27,675 nucleotides of DNA from Candidatus Krumholzibacteriia bacterium (GCA_029863355.1 JAOTVO010000003.1:1-27675), one strand, 5' to 3'. Numbered from the stretch's first letter, positions 1-8,252 are shown. A program made the numbers and translations. The notes: generated by a model not told the origin, from the letters alone.

Positions 1-308
1 GCCGCCACGGGGAACATCATGCGCGCCTGGGCGCCCAGCGCCGTGCGCGGCGCGCCCAGCATGCTCTGGACGATGGTGCTGATGGCGCCGGTCTCCGTGA
101 GCCCCGCCGCGACGACGAAGAGCGCCGCCACGGTGATCACGCCCTCGTTGGCGAAACCGGCCAGGGCGGAGGCCGGCGAGACCACTCCACCCACCAGCAT
201 CACCACGACGCCGGCGAGAATCACCAGGTACGGCTGCAGGCGCGTCGCCGCCAGCGCGGCGAGCACCGCGACCACGACGGCCACGCTGATCCAGGCATCC
301 AGGCTCAT
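1..308 (-). CDS. SLC13/DASS-family permease, N-terminal part (cut by window edge)
   Basis: The gene starts at ATG 308 and runs off the left edge, so only about 102 residues are visible. The protein opens with a hydrophobic segment (ISVAVVVAVLAALAAT), then a second (YLVILAGVVVMLVGGVV). The stretch ALAGFANEGVITVAALFVVA follows, which is typical of the first repeat of SLC13/ArsB-type anion permeases (IT superfamily). Family members move dicarboxylates, citrate, sulfate or arsenite with sodium or protons; nothing visible fixes the substrate. A weak Shine-Dalgarno (TAAGG) lies just before the ATG. The gene diverges from the ammonia-lyase gene across about 170 bp. Whether TrkA-C domains follow cannot be seen. 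Confidence 0.75.
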   Translation of the reverse strand, partial: MSLDAWISVAVVVAVLAALAATRLQPYLVILAGVVVMLVGGVVSPASALAGFANEGVITVAALFVVAAGLTETGAISTIVQSMLGAPRTALGAQARMMFPVA

Positions 309-402
309 AACCTTAGCTTTACGAACGAGATTCGGGATCAAACCTAACCGCCCGCGACGGTACAGGCAACAAAGAAATGGGCAGGGCAGTGCGCGTCGTT
401 TC

Positions 403-411
403 TGCTATCCT
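403..411 (+). promoter_or_regulatory. Extended -10 promoter candidate for the ammonia-lyase gene
   Basis: TGCTATCCT fits an extended -10 (TGn-TATnnT). It would start transcription near 418, giving a leader of about 65 nt before ATG 483. No convincing -35 is visible, as expected for an extended -10. The same TGCTA motif recurs ahead of other genes in this window. Confidence 0.35.
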
Positions 412-482
412 CGCCCCCTGGGGACGCTGTCGCGGCCCGCCCGATCCCATCACCTTTACATCGATCCCAGCGGAGGAATCGT

Positions 483-2012
483 ATGCCCATCACCCTCACG
501 GGGAAAAACCTCTCGGTGGACGACATCGTCGCCGTGGCCCACCACCACGAGCGCGTGGCGCTCGACGAGGGCGCCGTCGCGCGCATCCGGAAGTGCCGCG
601 CGTTCCTGGAGGAGCGCCTCGCCGCGCGCGAGCTCATGTACGGCGTCAACACCGGCATCGGCGAGCTCTCCGAGGTGGCGCTCGACGACGACCAGGTGCG
701 CCAGTTCCAGCGCTACCTCATCTACAACCACGCCGCCGGCATCGGCGGGCCCCTGCCCGTCGAGCAGGTGCGCGCGGCCATGCTGCTGCGCGCCAACGTC
801 CACGCCAACGGCTACTCGGGCGGCCGCCTCGAGATCACGCAGACCTTCGTCGACATGCTCAACAAGGGCGTCACCCCGGTGGTGTGCGAGAAAGGATCGG
901 TGGGCGCGTGCGGAGACCTGGCCCCGATGGCGCAGATCGCGCTGGCGATGATGGGCGAGGGCGAGTCGTTCTACGAGGGCGCGCGCATGCCCACCGCGCG
1001 CGCGATGGAGAGGGCGGGCATTCCCGTTCCGGGCCTCGAGGCGCGCGACGGCCTGGCCTCGATCAACGGGTCGAACCTCACCAACGGCGTGGGTGCGCTC
1101 GCCGTATATGACGCCGAGCGCTGGCTTTTGCAGGCCGAGATCGCCGCCGCCATGACGCTGGAGGCGTTGCGCGCCAACATGAAGCCCTACGATGCGCGCC
1201 TGCACGAGCTGCGCGGCTTCCGCGGCGCGGTGACCTCGGCAGCCAACATCCGCAAGGTGATCGACGGCTCCGACCTCATCACCGGCAAGCACAAGGTCAA
1301 GGTGCAGGACGCCTACAGCATGCGCTCCACGCCGCAGGTGATCGGGGCGGCGCGCGACCAGCTGCGCTGGACGCGCGAGCAGATCGAGATCGAAGCCAAC
1401 GGCGTCGGCGACAATCCCATCTTCCTGCCCGACGACGGCGTCGTCCTCACCGGCGCCAACTTCCAAGGCACGCCGGTGAGCATGCCGCTCGACACCCTCG
1501 GCGCGGCCATCACCATGGTGTGCGTGCTCTCCGAGCGGCGCCTCAATCGCCTCACCAACCCCGCGCTCAGCGCCGGGCTCCCCGCCTTCCTCACCAAGGG
1601 TGCGGGCATGTTCTCGGGCCTGATGCTGAGCCAGTACACGGCGGACATGCAGATCGTGGAGCAGAAGACGCTCTCCGCCCCGGCCTTCATCCAGTCCATT
1701 CCGGCCGCGGCCGACCAGGAAGACTTCGTGTCCATGGGCTGGAACTCCGCGCTCAAGACGCGTGCGATCCTCGGCATCGCCGACGGCATCCTCGGCATCG
1801 AGTTCATGGGCGCGGCGCAGGCGCTGGACTTCCGCGACTACAAGCCGGGCCGGGGCACGTACGCCGCGCGCGCCGAGGTGCGCAAGCACGTCGCCTTTCT
1901 CGACGAGGATCGCCCGCTCTACCCGGACCACAACGCCATGCAGGCGCTGGTCAAGAGCCGCGCCATCCTGGACGTCGTGCAGGCCGAAATCGGCGCGCTG
2001 GCGACTTACTGA
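483..2012 (+). CDS. hutH: Histidine ammonia-lyase-family enzyme with an Ala-Cys-Gly MIO triad
   Basis: 509 residues, the usual bacterial HutH length; ATG 483 follows GGAGG at 472-476 with 6-nt spacing. Family members remove ammonia from histidine (or Phe/Tyr) using an MIO cofactor made autocatalytically from Ala-Ser-Gly. Here the triad is Ala142-Cys143-Gly144 (GSVGACGDLAP), read from gcg-tgc-gga. Other active-site positions follow Pseudomonas putida HAL: Tyr53 and NTG, His83 in NHAAG (the HAL-type histidine that PAL/TAL replace with Leu), Asn195, Gln275/Tyr278/Arg281, Phe327, and the acidic Glu413 in DQED. His plus Glu favour histidine over Phe/Tyr. Asp for Asn before QED and Phe for His after it are differences. 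No hutU/I/G is adjacent, so the pathway role is unproven. Its stop overlaps the convergent rtcA stop by 7 bp. Confidence 0.88.
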   Translation: MPITLTGKNLSVDDIVAVAHHHERVALDEGAVARIRKCRAFLEERLAARELMYGVNTGIGELSEVALDDDQVRQFQRYLIYNHAAGIGGPLPVEQVRAAMLLRANVHANGYSGGRLEITQTFVDMLNKGVTPVVCEKGSVGACGDLAPMAQIALAMMGEGESFYEGARMPTARAMERAGIPVPGLEARDGLASINGSNLTNGVGALAVYDAERWLLQAEIAAAMTLEALRANMKPYDARLHELRGFRGAVTSAANIRKVIDGSDLITGKHKVKVQDAYSMRSTPQVIGAARDQLRWTREQIEIEANGVGDNPIFLPDDGVVLTGANFQGTPVSMPLDTLGAAITMVCVLSERRLNRLTNPALSAGLPAFLTKGAGMFSGLMLSQYTADMQIVEQKTLSAPAFIQSIPAAADQEDFVSMGWNSALKTRAILGIADGILGIEFMGAAQALDFRDYKPGRGTYAARAEVRKHVAFLDEDRPLYPDHNAMQALVKSRAILDVVQAEIGALATY

Positions 2013-3073
2013 GCGGGTCTCACCTCGATCTCACCCGGCTCGCCTTCCTCGCCGTCGATCGCGATGGCAATGGGAAGGAAGGCCCGGATCACTTCCGCGT
2101 TGGTCAACAGGTGTCGCGTGACGCGGCTCGTCCGCAGCGACGAGCCCCCGCGTGCGAGCGCCATGGGCAGGAGCAGCTGATCGGCCAGGTGCGGGTCGAC
2201 GGGGGCGCCGGTCTCGTCGTGCGCGACGAGCGCGGCGCAGGCCTCCTCCGCCACCCGCTCGGACGCCTTTCCGCGCGCGCCCAGCGCGGAGAAGCCCGCC
2301 ACGGCTTGCTCGTACTCGGCGGTGAGAAAGATGCCGGCGCCGGGGCCGTTGCCGCGCACGCGCTCGGGCGTGACCTCGCCCGGCACCTCCAGGTCCGCGA
2401 GGAGGGAGCGGGCGCGTTTGGCCATGCGGTCGGCGATGTGTGCGGGGAGGTTGCACGCCACGGCGCGGCCGTGGATGCGCGTGAGCGCGCCGCGCGCATC
2501 GATGGAGAGCGGTTCGATCCCACTCTCCGGCACGGGCAGAATCTGCGCGCTCATCTGACCCCGGCCGACGGGATAGAATCCCCACGCCACCAGGCGCGAG
2601 ATCACGCGTGCGCCGCACCGTTCCATGGCGGGCAGGAAGATCTCGGCGAGGTAGTCGTAGGGCGGGCTCCAGGGCACGTGCGTCCCCCCTTTCACGCGCA
2701 CCTCGCTCGGCTCTCCGGCGAGCGCGAGCGGCAGGAGCACGCACTGGAAAACGAGCCCGGCGGATCCGGCGCTTCCGCCGCGGGCGGACTCGGCTACGTC
2801 GAACACGTAGTTCCCCGCCCGGGCCGGCGCGCGCGGCGTGAACGCCAGCTCGGTGGACCGCAGCCCCGCGCCTTCCAGTTCGGCGTCGCAGAGTGCGGCG
2901 AGCGCGCGCACGCAGGCGAGGTGTTGCGGGGCCAGCCCCGGTCGTTCGCGGCCGGCGCGGATTCGCGTCAGCCGCACGGCGCGCCCGGTCAGCGTGGCCA
3001 GCGCCAGCGCGGTGCGCAGCACCTGGCCGCCGCCTTCGCCGAGCGACCCGTCGATCTCCACCGTGCCGCTCAT
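2006..3073 (-). CDS. rtcA: RNA 3'-terminal phosphate cyclase
   Basis: 355 residues, slightly longer than E. coli RtcA (338). RtcA uses ATP to convert RNA 3'-phosphate ends to 2',3'-cyclic phosphates through a covalent histidine-AMP. The N-terminal family signature DGSLGEGGGQVLRTALALA is at 8-26, and the nucleophilic histidine is H321 in RVTRHLLTNAE. The Gly-rich GNGPGAGIFL segment at 241-250 is also typical. ATG 3073 overlaps the epimerase stop by four bases (ATGA), so translational coupling is likely. No rtcB ligase or rtcR regulator lies in the window; pairing with an acyltransferase and an epimerase is unusual. The 3' end overlaps the lyase gene tail to tail. Confidence 0.93.
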   Translation of the reverse strand: MSGTVEIDGSLGEGGGQVLRTALALATLTGRAVRLTRIRAGRERPGLAPQHLACVRALAALCDAELEGAGLRSTELAFTPRAPARAGNYVFDVAESARGGSAGSAGLVFQCVLLPLALAGEPSEVRVKGGTHVPWSPPYDYLAEIFLPAMERCGARVISRLVAWGFYPVGRGQMSAQILPVPESGIEPLSIDARGALTRIHGRAVACNLPAHIADRMAKRARSLLADLEVPGEVTPERVRGNGPGAGIFLTAEYEQAVAGFSALGARGKASERVAEEACAALVAHDETGAPVDPHLADQLLLPMALARGGSSLRTSRVTRHLLTNAEVIRAFLPIAIAIDGEEGEPGEIEVRPAQ

Positions 3074-4059
3074 GCGCGGATCCATCCCGCCTCGCGGTAC
3101 CAGCGCGCCAGTTCCGTCATGCCCTGCTCGTAATCGATCGCCGCTTCGAATCCGAGCTGTGCGCGCGCCTTCGCGCCCGAGCACGTCCACGCGCTCTGGA
3201 AGAGGTCGGCCACGCGGTCGCGCGGCATGCGGTTGGGGCGACCGGAGAGGCGCGCGAGCGAGCCGGCGGCCAGAGCGACCAGCGGCACGATCGCGCGCGG
3301 AACGCCGAGCGTGCGTGCGCGGCGCCCGAGGGCGGCGGCCATGGTGCGGCCCACCGCTTCCCACGTCACCGGCGTGTCGTGCGTGAGGTAGTAGGTCTCG
3401 CCCGTGGCACGATCGGCCAGGGCGGCGGCCACGATCCCGCGCACGAGATCGCGCACGTGGATAGCCGACACCGGCTGGGGGTTGCCCGAGAGCCGGAGCG
3501 TCCAGCCGGACCGCGCCAGGCGCGCCAGAGGGACGAAGGCCCGGTCGCGCGGGCCGTAGACGGCCGCCGGGCGCACGGCGGTCCAGTCCACGCCGCCGGC
3601 GTGGGCCCTCAGCGCCGTCTCGCCGCGTCGCTTGCTCACTCCGTAGGCGTTGCTCGGCGCGTCGGGGTCGGACTCCACGCGCGGGGTCTGCGGTGTGCTG
3701 GGTCCGCCGGCGGCCAGGCTGCTGGCGAGGACGATGCGCCGGGGCGCGCGCTGGGCGCGCGCGGCGGCGCGCGCGACGTGTTCGCAGCCGGTGACGTTCA
3801 CGCGGTCGTAGTCGGCGGCCCCGGCAGCGCGCGTGACACCGGCCAGGTGGAACACGGTGTCGGCGCCTTCGACCGCCGCGGCGAGGCTCTCCGCCGCCGT
3901 CACCTCGCCGATCACGCGCTCGGCTCTTGCGTCGAGCCAGCGCAGGTCGCTCGTGCGGCGCACCAGCGCGCGCACGCGCCATCCCCCGTCGAGCAGGTGC
4001 TCGCAGAGGTGGCTTCCCACGAAGCCGTTCGCTCCGGTCACGAGTGCGATGCGCGACAT
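3070..4059 (-). CDS. NAD(P)-dependent epimerase/dehydratase (extended SDR)
   Basis: 329 residues from ATG 4059. The N-terminus MSRIALVTGANGFVGSHL carries the GxxGxxG Rossmann motif. The catalytic Tyr-Lys pair is YGVSK, preceded by the serine-rich strand VLASSLAAGG; VRPAAVYGPRD and HVRDLVRG are typical of extended SDRs acting on sugar nucleotides, steroids or 3-keto compounds. It sits between a GNAT-fold acyltransferase gene (16-bp gap) and rtcA (4-bp overlap), so the three are probably cotranscribed. Substrate is not visible. The GNAT neighbour raises the possibility that it is a ceramide-reductase-like enzyme (CerR of Caulobacter is an epimerase-family protein); that is inference from context only. 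Confidence 0.85.
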   Translation of the reverse strand: MSRIALVTGANGFVGSHLCEHLLDGGWRVRALVRRTSDLRWLDARAERVIGEVTAAESLAAAVEGADTVFHLAGVTRAAGAADYDRVNVTGCEHVARAAARAQRAPRRIVLASSLAAGGPSTPQTPRVESDPDAPSNAYGVSKRRGETALRAHAGGVDWTAVRPAAVYGPRDRAFVPLARLARSGWTLRLSGNPQPVSAIHVRDLVRGIVAAALADRATGETYYLTHDTPVTWEAVGRTMAAALGRRARTLGVPRAIVPLVALAAGSLARLSGRPNRMPRDRVADLFQSAWTCSGAKARAQLGFEAAIDYEQGMTELARWYREAGWIRA

Positions 4060-4075
4060 GCGTATATCCGCCGGG

Positions 4076-5209
4076 TCAGAGCCGGTCCACCGGCGCCTCG
4101 TAGATGCGCCACGTCTTGTACACGCGCGCGCCAATCGTCTCCAGAGGCTTGCGCATGGTCGTGTTGTCCTCGAGGATCCAGGAGAATTCGCCCCGCCGGT
4201 AGCCGCGCTCCACCGCGTTGCGGTAGAGCTGGCGGTAGAGCATCACGTCGACGCCGGATCCGCGCGCCTCGGGCACCAGGCCGAGCGCCATCACGCGCAT
4301 CTGCGAGACGCGCCGCAGGTGCCAGAGGAGCTTCAGCCAACCGAGCGGCATGAGCCGCCCGTTCAGGCGCCTCAACGCCTGGTGGACGTCGGGCATGCCC
4401 AGGGCGAAGCCGACGGGGAGTCCTTCGCGCTCCGCGAATACCACCAGCGAGGGATCGATGACCGGCTTGAGCTGCCGCGCCATGTGGGACACTTCCGCGT
4501 CGGTCATGGGCACGAACCCCCAGTTCTTTTCCCACGCGCGATTGTACAAGTCGCGCACGCGGTCGAGCTCCGCGTCGAAGCGGCGCATGTCGATCGAGCG
4601 TAGGCTCACCCCGGGGTTGCGCCGCTCGGCGATCGCCCCCCCGCGCTCGAGCCGTTCCGGCATGCCCGCGTCGTCCATGACGTAGGCCATCAGGTCTCTC
4701 GCCTTCTCCAGACCGCACCCGCGCAGGAGCCTGTCGTAGTAGCGCCGCCCGTGCGGCGTGAGGATCATGGGCGGCGTGTCGAAGCCGTCGACGAGCGTGC
4801 CCAGCTCGTCGTTCGTGGTCGGGTTGACGGGCCCGCGCAGCCGCTCCAGGCCCCGTGCGCGCGCAAAAAGCGAAGCCTCGTGCAACAGGGCGCCGGACGC
4901 CGCGTCGTCGTCCGCACACTCGAAGAACCCGAAGAACCCGACCCGCTCGGCGTGGAACGACTCGTGCGCGCGGTTGCGGATGGCCGCGATGCGACCCACC
5001 GCGCGCCCGTCGCGCAGGGCGAGAAAGAGCGCAATCTCTCCGTGGGCGAAGAACGGGTTGCGGCGCGGGTCGAAGCCCTTCATCGCTTCCCGTACGAGCG
5101 GCGGCACCCAACAGGGATCGTCGCCGTAGAGGCTCCACGGGAGCGTCACGAAGCGCCGCAACTGTGCTCGGCCCTCGACGGGTTCGACGCGGACGGACAT
5201 CGTGCGCAT
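4076..5209 (-). CDS. GNAT-superfamily acyltransferase (YghO-like, about 375 aa)
   Basis: 377 residues from ATG 5209; an in-frame ATG at 5200 is equally possible, as neither has a strong Shine-Dalgarno. The N-terminal signature FVTLPWSLYGDDPCWVPPL, then NPFFAHGEIALFLA and GRAVGRIAAI, matches large YghO-like GNAT proteins. A second acyl-CoA-binding half shows VMALGLVPEARGSGVD (the acyl-CoA loop R/QxxGxG/A) and a C-terminal EFSWILEDNTTMRKPLE segment. The bacterial ceramide synthase bCerS of Caulobacter is, as I recall, in this broad superfamily. With an epimerase immediately downstream, a lipid N-acylation role is plausible but unproven. It heads the operon with the epimerase and rtcA. Confidence 0.8.
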   Translation of the reverse strand: MRTMSVRVEPVEGRAQLRRFVTLPWSLYGDDPCWVPPLVREAMKGFDPRRNPFFAHGEIALFLALRDGRAVGRIAAIRNRAHESFHAERVGFFGFFECADDDAASGALLHEASLFARARGLERLRGPVNPTTNDELGTLVDGFDTPPMILTPHGRRYYDRLLRGCGLEKARDLMAYVMDDAGMPERLERGGAIAERRNPGVSLRSIDMRRFDAELDRVRDLYNRAWEKNWGFVPMTDAEVSHMARQLKPVIDPSLVVFAEREGLPVGFALGMPDVHQALRRLNGRLMPLGWLKLLWHLRRVSQMRVMALGLVPEARGSGVDVMLYRQLYRNAVERGYRRGEFSWILEDNTTMRKPLETIGARVYKTWRIYEAPVDRL

Positions 5210-5294
5210 TCTACCACGCCCGGCAGCGGCGCACCGGCGGAACCCCGTGGCAGACATGGGGAAACGCCCGCCGTCGCCACGCTCGAAATCGAGT

Positions 5295-5323
5295 TTGCGC
5301 TCCCATCCCGGATCGTTTATGCT
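5295..5323 (+). promoter_or_regulatory. Sigma70-type promoter candidate for the RRM protein gene
   Basis: TTGCGC at 5295-5300, a 17-bp spacer, then TATGCT at 5318-5323. Transcription would start near 5330 and leave a leader of about 115 nt before ATG 5446. Long leaders are common for small RNA-binding and cold-shock genes. Three of six -35 bases and four of six -10 bases match consensus. Confidence 0.35.
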
Positions 5324-5445
5324 CTCGCCGCCAGCGCCGGGGCCGCCCACCAGTCCCGGAGTGGCAATCGGTTGCTTTGGACTCTTTTTCGGACCGTGCG
5401 CCCACGTCGCCTCCAGCCTCGTGGACCACAGGTTTGGAGGTAAGA

Positions 5446-5754
5446 ATGAAGATCTATGTGGGCAACCTTTCGTACACGACCACCGAGGAGACGCTGCGCG
5501 AGCAGTTCTCGCAGCACGGCACGGTCGACGAAGTCACCGTCGTCAAGGACCGCGAGACGGGTCGTTCGCGTGGCTTCGCGTTCGTCACGATGCCCAACGC
5601 GTCCGAGGCCACGGCGGCCATGGAGGCAGTGAACGGCACCGACATCGACGGCCGCGCGGTGAGCGCCAACGAGGCGCGTCCGAAGCGCAGCGACGACCGG
5701 GGCGGGCGCGGCGGCGGCCGTGGTGGTTCGCAGCGCGACAGAGACAGAGGCTGA
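5446..5754 (+). CDS. Small RRM-type RNA-binding protein
   Basis: 102 residues. One RNA-recognition motif fills residues 1-80, with RNP2 IYVGNL at 3-8 and RNP1 RGFAFVTM at 42-49. A basic tail rich in Arg, Gly and Asp follows (DDRGGRGGGRGG). This is the layout of bacterial glycine-rich RNA-binding proteins (Rbp of cyanobacteria and many Gram-negatives), which bind single-stranded RNA and are often cold-regulated. ATG 5446 is set by GGAGG at 5436-5440. It is a single-gene unit; no terminator is visible between it and the convergent sulfatase-fold gene. Confidence 0.93.
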   Translation: MKIYVGNLSYTTTEETLREQFSQHGTVDEVTVVKDRETGRSRGFAFVTMPNASEATAAMEAVNGTDIDGRAVSANEARPKRSDDRGGRGGGRGGSQRDRDRG

Positions 5755-5818
5755 TCCCAACCGAACCCTGCCGAGAGGCGAGAGCCCTCCCATTCTGACG
5801 ATCAACTCCAGCGACCAG

Positions 5819-5850
5819 ACGGCATAGGGAAATCCCCAGAACGGCATAGG
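5819..5850. repeat. Short direct repeat in intergenic gap
   Basis: ACGGCATAGG occurs at 5819-5828 and again at 5841-5850, a 22-bp period, between the RRM gene and the convergent sulfatase-fold gene. Its meaning is unknown. The rest of the 5755-5932 gap shows no gene and no clear hairpin-plus-T terminator. Confidence 0.4.
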
Positions 5851-5932
5851 AACTCAGCGGCCGACGGCTCGAGCGGCGCTGCCTCGTGTACGCTTTTGCG
5901 TGCGTGGGGCGGCGCCGCGGATGGGTCTCGTC

Positions 5933-7333
5933 TCAGCGCAGATATCCGAGGGCCCTGAGCTTGCGCTCCGTGTCCGCCCGATGCTCCCACTCGAACTCGC
6001 TGGCCAGCGGCGCGGCGGACTGCACCCACCTCTCGAGCACCTCCCTCATCTGGATCGCGCGCTTGGCCTCCTCCGCCGTGGGGGCGACCAACAGATTACG
6101 CTGCTCGAAGGGGTCCGCCGCCAGATCGAACAGCTCTTCCAGCTCCAGGAACGGCACAAACGCGTACTTCCAGTTTCCTTCGCGCACGCATGCCGCCTTG
6201 CGAATGTTGGTCCAGCGCGGATCGGTCTCCACGCGCTCATGGGGTTTGGTGGCCTGGCTGAAGCGCGTGCGCGGGCCGAGCGCGATCGGAACTGCCGTCA
6301 GGTCGACCGCCTCGCCGTCGATGCCCGGGGGGACGGGCAGGTCAAGATAGGAGAGCACCGAGGGCAGGACATCTATGCTGGCGAAGAGCGGCTCGATTCT
6401 CGTGCCGCCATGTAGCGCTCCCGGCAGGCGTATCATGCAGATCGCGTCGACGGTGGACTGGTAGACGGTGTTGCCGTGGTCCCAGGGGCGGAAGTGCCCC
6501 CAGAAGTTCTCCCCGTGGTCGCTCGTCACCACCACGATCGCTTCATCGAGCACGCCGCGCGCGTCGAGGTAGTCGAGCACGCGGCCGAAGTGCTCGTCCA
6601 TGGCGGTCATCTCGCCGGCGTAGCGCAGCGCCTTGCCGGTGTCGGCCGCTTCGTGGCTCCACGGCCCTTCCCGCGCCTCGAGCCAGGCGGGGATGCGCGG
6701 ATCAGCCGCGTAGGGAGCCGCGTACGAGGGCGGCGGGGCGTAGGGGGCGTGCGCGTCGAAATAGTGCAGGAAGAGGAAGAGGCGCTCCGGGACGCCCTGC
6801 GCCTTCAGGTATGCGATGGCCGCATCGGTGACCGCTCGCGCGTCGCGCTCCGGCTGACCACGGGCACCTACATCGGGGAGCGTCTCGAAGTCTTCGTCGT
6901 AGTGATCGAACCCCTGTGCGAATGCGAAGCGCGACGACAGCGGAAAGGACGCGGCGAAGCCGGCGGTGTGGAAGCCGGCGTCCTTGAGTATCTCCGCCAG
7001 CATCACGTTTTCTTCGTTCACCATGAAGCCGTTACGGGGCGTGCCGTGCGTGTGCGCGTATTTGCCGGTGAAGAGCGAGGTGTGCGACGCGAGCGTGGTG
7101 GGCACGACGGTCATGTAGTCCGTGAAGAGGATGGACTCGGCGGCGAGCGCGTCGATTCGGGGGGTGCGGATCCAGGGATTGCCGTAGCAGCCGAAGTGGT
7201 CCTTGCGCGCCGTGTCGAAGGAGACGAAGATCACGTGCCGGGCGGGACCGCGGACCGCCGGCTCCCGCGCGCATTGCAGTAACGAGAGCAATGCAGCGAG
7301 CGCAACCGGCCCACGTGCGAGCGCGGCCCTCAT
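5933..7333 (-). CDS. Sulfatase-fold hydrolase/transferase, exported
   Basis: 466 residues with an N-terminal hydrophobic segment (VALAALLSLLQC), so probably exported. Cys21 is a poor lipobox because Gln precedes it. The alkaline-phosphatase-superfamily fold is clear: metal-site Asp40 in FVSFDTARKDHFGCYG, TPRIDALAAES, and the second metal motif SDHGENFWGH. The nucleophile region reads PTTLASHTSLFTG. The formylglycine motif C/S-x-P-x-R of true sulfatases is absent, and Thr80 sits in the Cys position. Thr is the nucleophile in phosphoethanolamine and lipoteichoic-acid relatives, so a phosphotransferase or phosphohydrolase is possible. A sulfatase label should be read as a fold assignment. ATG 7333 overlaps the upstream TPR gene stop by four bases (ATGA). 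Confidence 0.85.
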   Translation of the reverse strand: MRAALARGPVALAALLSLLQCAREPAVRGPARHVIFVSFDTARKDHFGCYGNPWIRTPRIDALAAESILFTDYMTVVPTTLASHTSLFTGKYAHTHGTPRNGFMVNEENVMLAEILKDAGFHTAGFAASFPLSSRFAFAQGFDHYDEDFETLPDVGARGQPERDARAVTDAAIAYLKAQGVPERLFLFLHYFDAHAPYAPPPSYAAPYAADPRIPAWLEAREGPWSHEAADTGKALRYAGEMTAMDEHFGRVLDYLDARGVLDEAIVVVTSDHGENFWGHFRPWDHGNTVYQSTVDAICMIRLPGALHGGTRIEPLFASIDVLPSVLSYLDLPVPPGIDGEAVDLTAVPIALGPRTRFSQATKPHERVETDPRWTNIRKAACVREGNWKYAFVPFLELEELFDLAADPFEQRNLLVAPTAEEAKRAIQMREVLERWVQSAAPLASEFEWEHRADTERKLRALGYLR

Positions 7334-8235
7334 GGCACCCCCCCGGCGCGGTGGCGCCAGGCGTCAGCGAGGTCGGGCTCGCCGCTCGCTTCGTAGTGCG
7401 CGGCGAGTATCTCCGCCGCGCTTTTCGCGCGAGGGTGTTCGGCCCCGAGGCGCTCTGCGAGCATCTCCCAAGCGTCGACAAGCACCGGCTCCGCCTCCGT
7501 CCACCGGCCGGCGCCGTCGAGCACGACGCCGAGGTCGCTCATCGAGAGCGCCACCGCCGGGCTGTCGTCACCCATGTGGCGCCGCAGCAGGTCGAGGGAC
7601 TCGCGTCGCCACGCGACCGCCTCGTCCCACCGCCCGCGCTCGGCCAGCACCGAGGCGAGGTGGCCGAGCGTGTAGGCAAGCTGGCTCTCGTCCGCTCCCC
7701 TATAGAGCTCGCGCTCCAACTCCAGCGCTTCGCGCAGCAGTGTTTCCGCCTGCTCCAGGTCGCCCGCCTCCGCGTGCATGGTGGCCGCGCCGGCCAGCGC
7801 GTTGGTGTACGCGACGTGCACCTTGCCGACGGCGCGCTCGACGACGGGCAGCGCGGCGTCGTACGCGCCGATCGCCTGGTACGCCTCGCCGATGGCCAGG
7901 CGCACGGCCGACGCGATCTCGGGGTTATGGGCGTAGGGCCGCTCCGACTCGAGTCGGGCGGCGGCCGCGTCCAGGACGTCGCGCACCGTGACCGTATCCC
8001 CGCGCGCCGGGTCCGGCCGGGCCGAGGTGAGCATTTGGGTGAGAAAACCGCTCACGGCGCGCGCGACGGCGGCGTCGCGCTCGGCCTCGTGTTGCGCCCG
8101 GCGCGCGCGCATGAAGCCCAACCGGCTCTGGGTCGCGCCCGCGGCGAGGGTCACCAGCACTACCGACGCCACCGCCACGACGACGCGGTGGCGGCGGACG
8201 AACTTCATCATCTCACGGAAACGTGACGGGTCCAT
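7330..8235 (-). CDS. TPR membrane protein resembling the C-terminal part of a Ser/Thr kinase
   Basis: 301 residues from ATG 8235; a GTG at 8262 is in frame but lies upstream of the predicted start of transcription. A basic stretch (FREMMKFVRRHR) leads into one membrane helix (VVVAVASVVLVTLAAG). A coiled, charged segment follows, then AVSGFLTQMLTSARPDPARGDTVTVRDVL, then about five TPR units (for example LAYTLGHLASVLAERGRWDEA). This is the juxtamembrane plus TPR layout of large bacterial Pkn-type kinases, but the kinase domain is missing; upstream DNA holds a promoter and a divergent gene instead. Either a domain was lost or the tail works alone, perhaps as a scaffold for the overlapping sulfatase-fold protein. 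Confidence 0.8.
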   Translation of the reverse strand: MDPSRFREMMKFVRRHRVVVAVASVVLVTLAAGATQSRLGFMRARRAQHEAERDAAVARAVSGFLTQMLTSARPDPARGDTVTVRDVLDAAAARLESERPYAHNPEIASAVRLAIGEAYQAIGAYDAALPVVERAVGKVHVAYTNALAGAATMHAEAGDLEQAETLLREALELERELYRGADESQLAYTLGHLASVLAERGRWDEAVAWRRESLDLLRRHMGDDSPAVALSMSDLGVVLDGAGRWTEAEPVLVDAWEMLAERLGAEHPRAKSAAEILAAHYEASGEPDLADAWRHRAGGVP

Positions 8236-8252
8236 GGCCTTATCCCAGCCGG

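Noticed and set aside
456..1931. Long open frames antisense to the ammonia-lyase gene and similar overlaps elsewhere
   Set aside because: High GC leaves long antisense frames open. Their products are Arg/Ala/His-rich with no domain motifs, while the opposite strand encodes a clear family member.
5933..7333. Lipoprotein call for the sulfatase-fold protein
   Set aside because: Cys21 follows a hydrophobic stretch but has Gln at -1, which signal peptidase II rarely accepts; a normal signal peptide or anchor is more likely.
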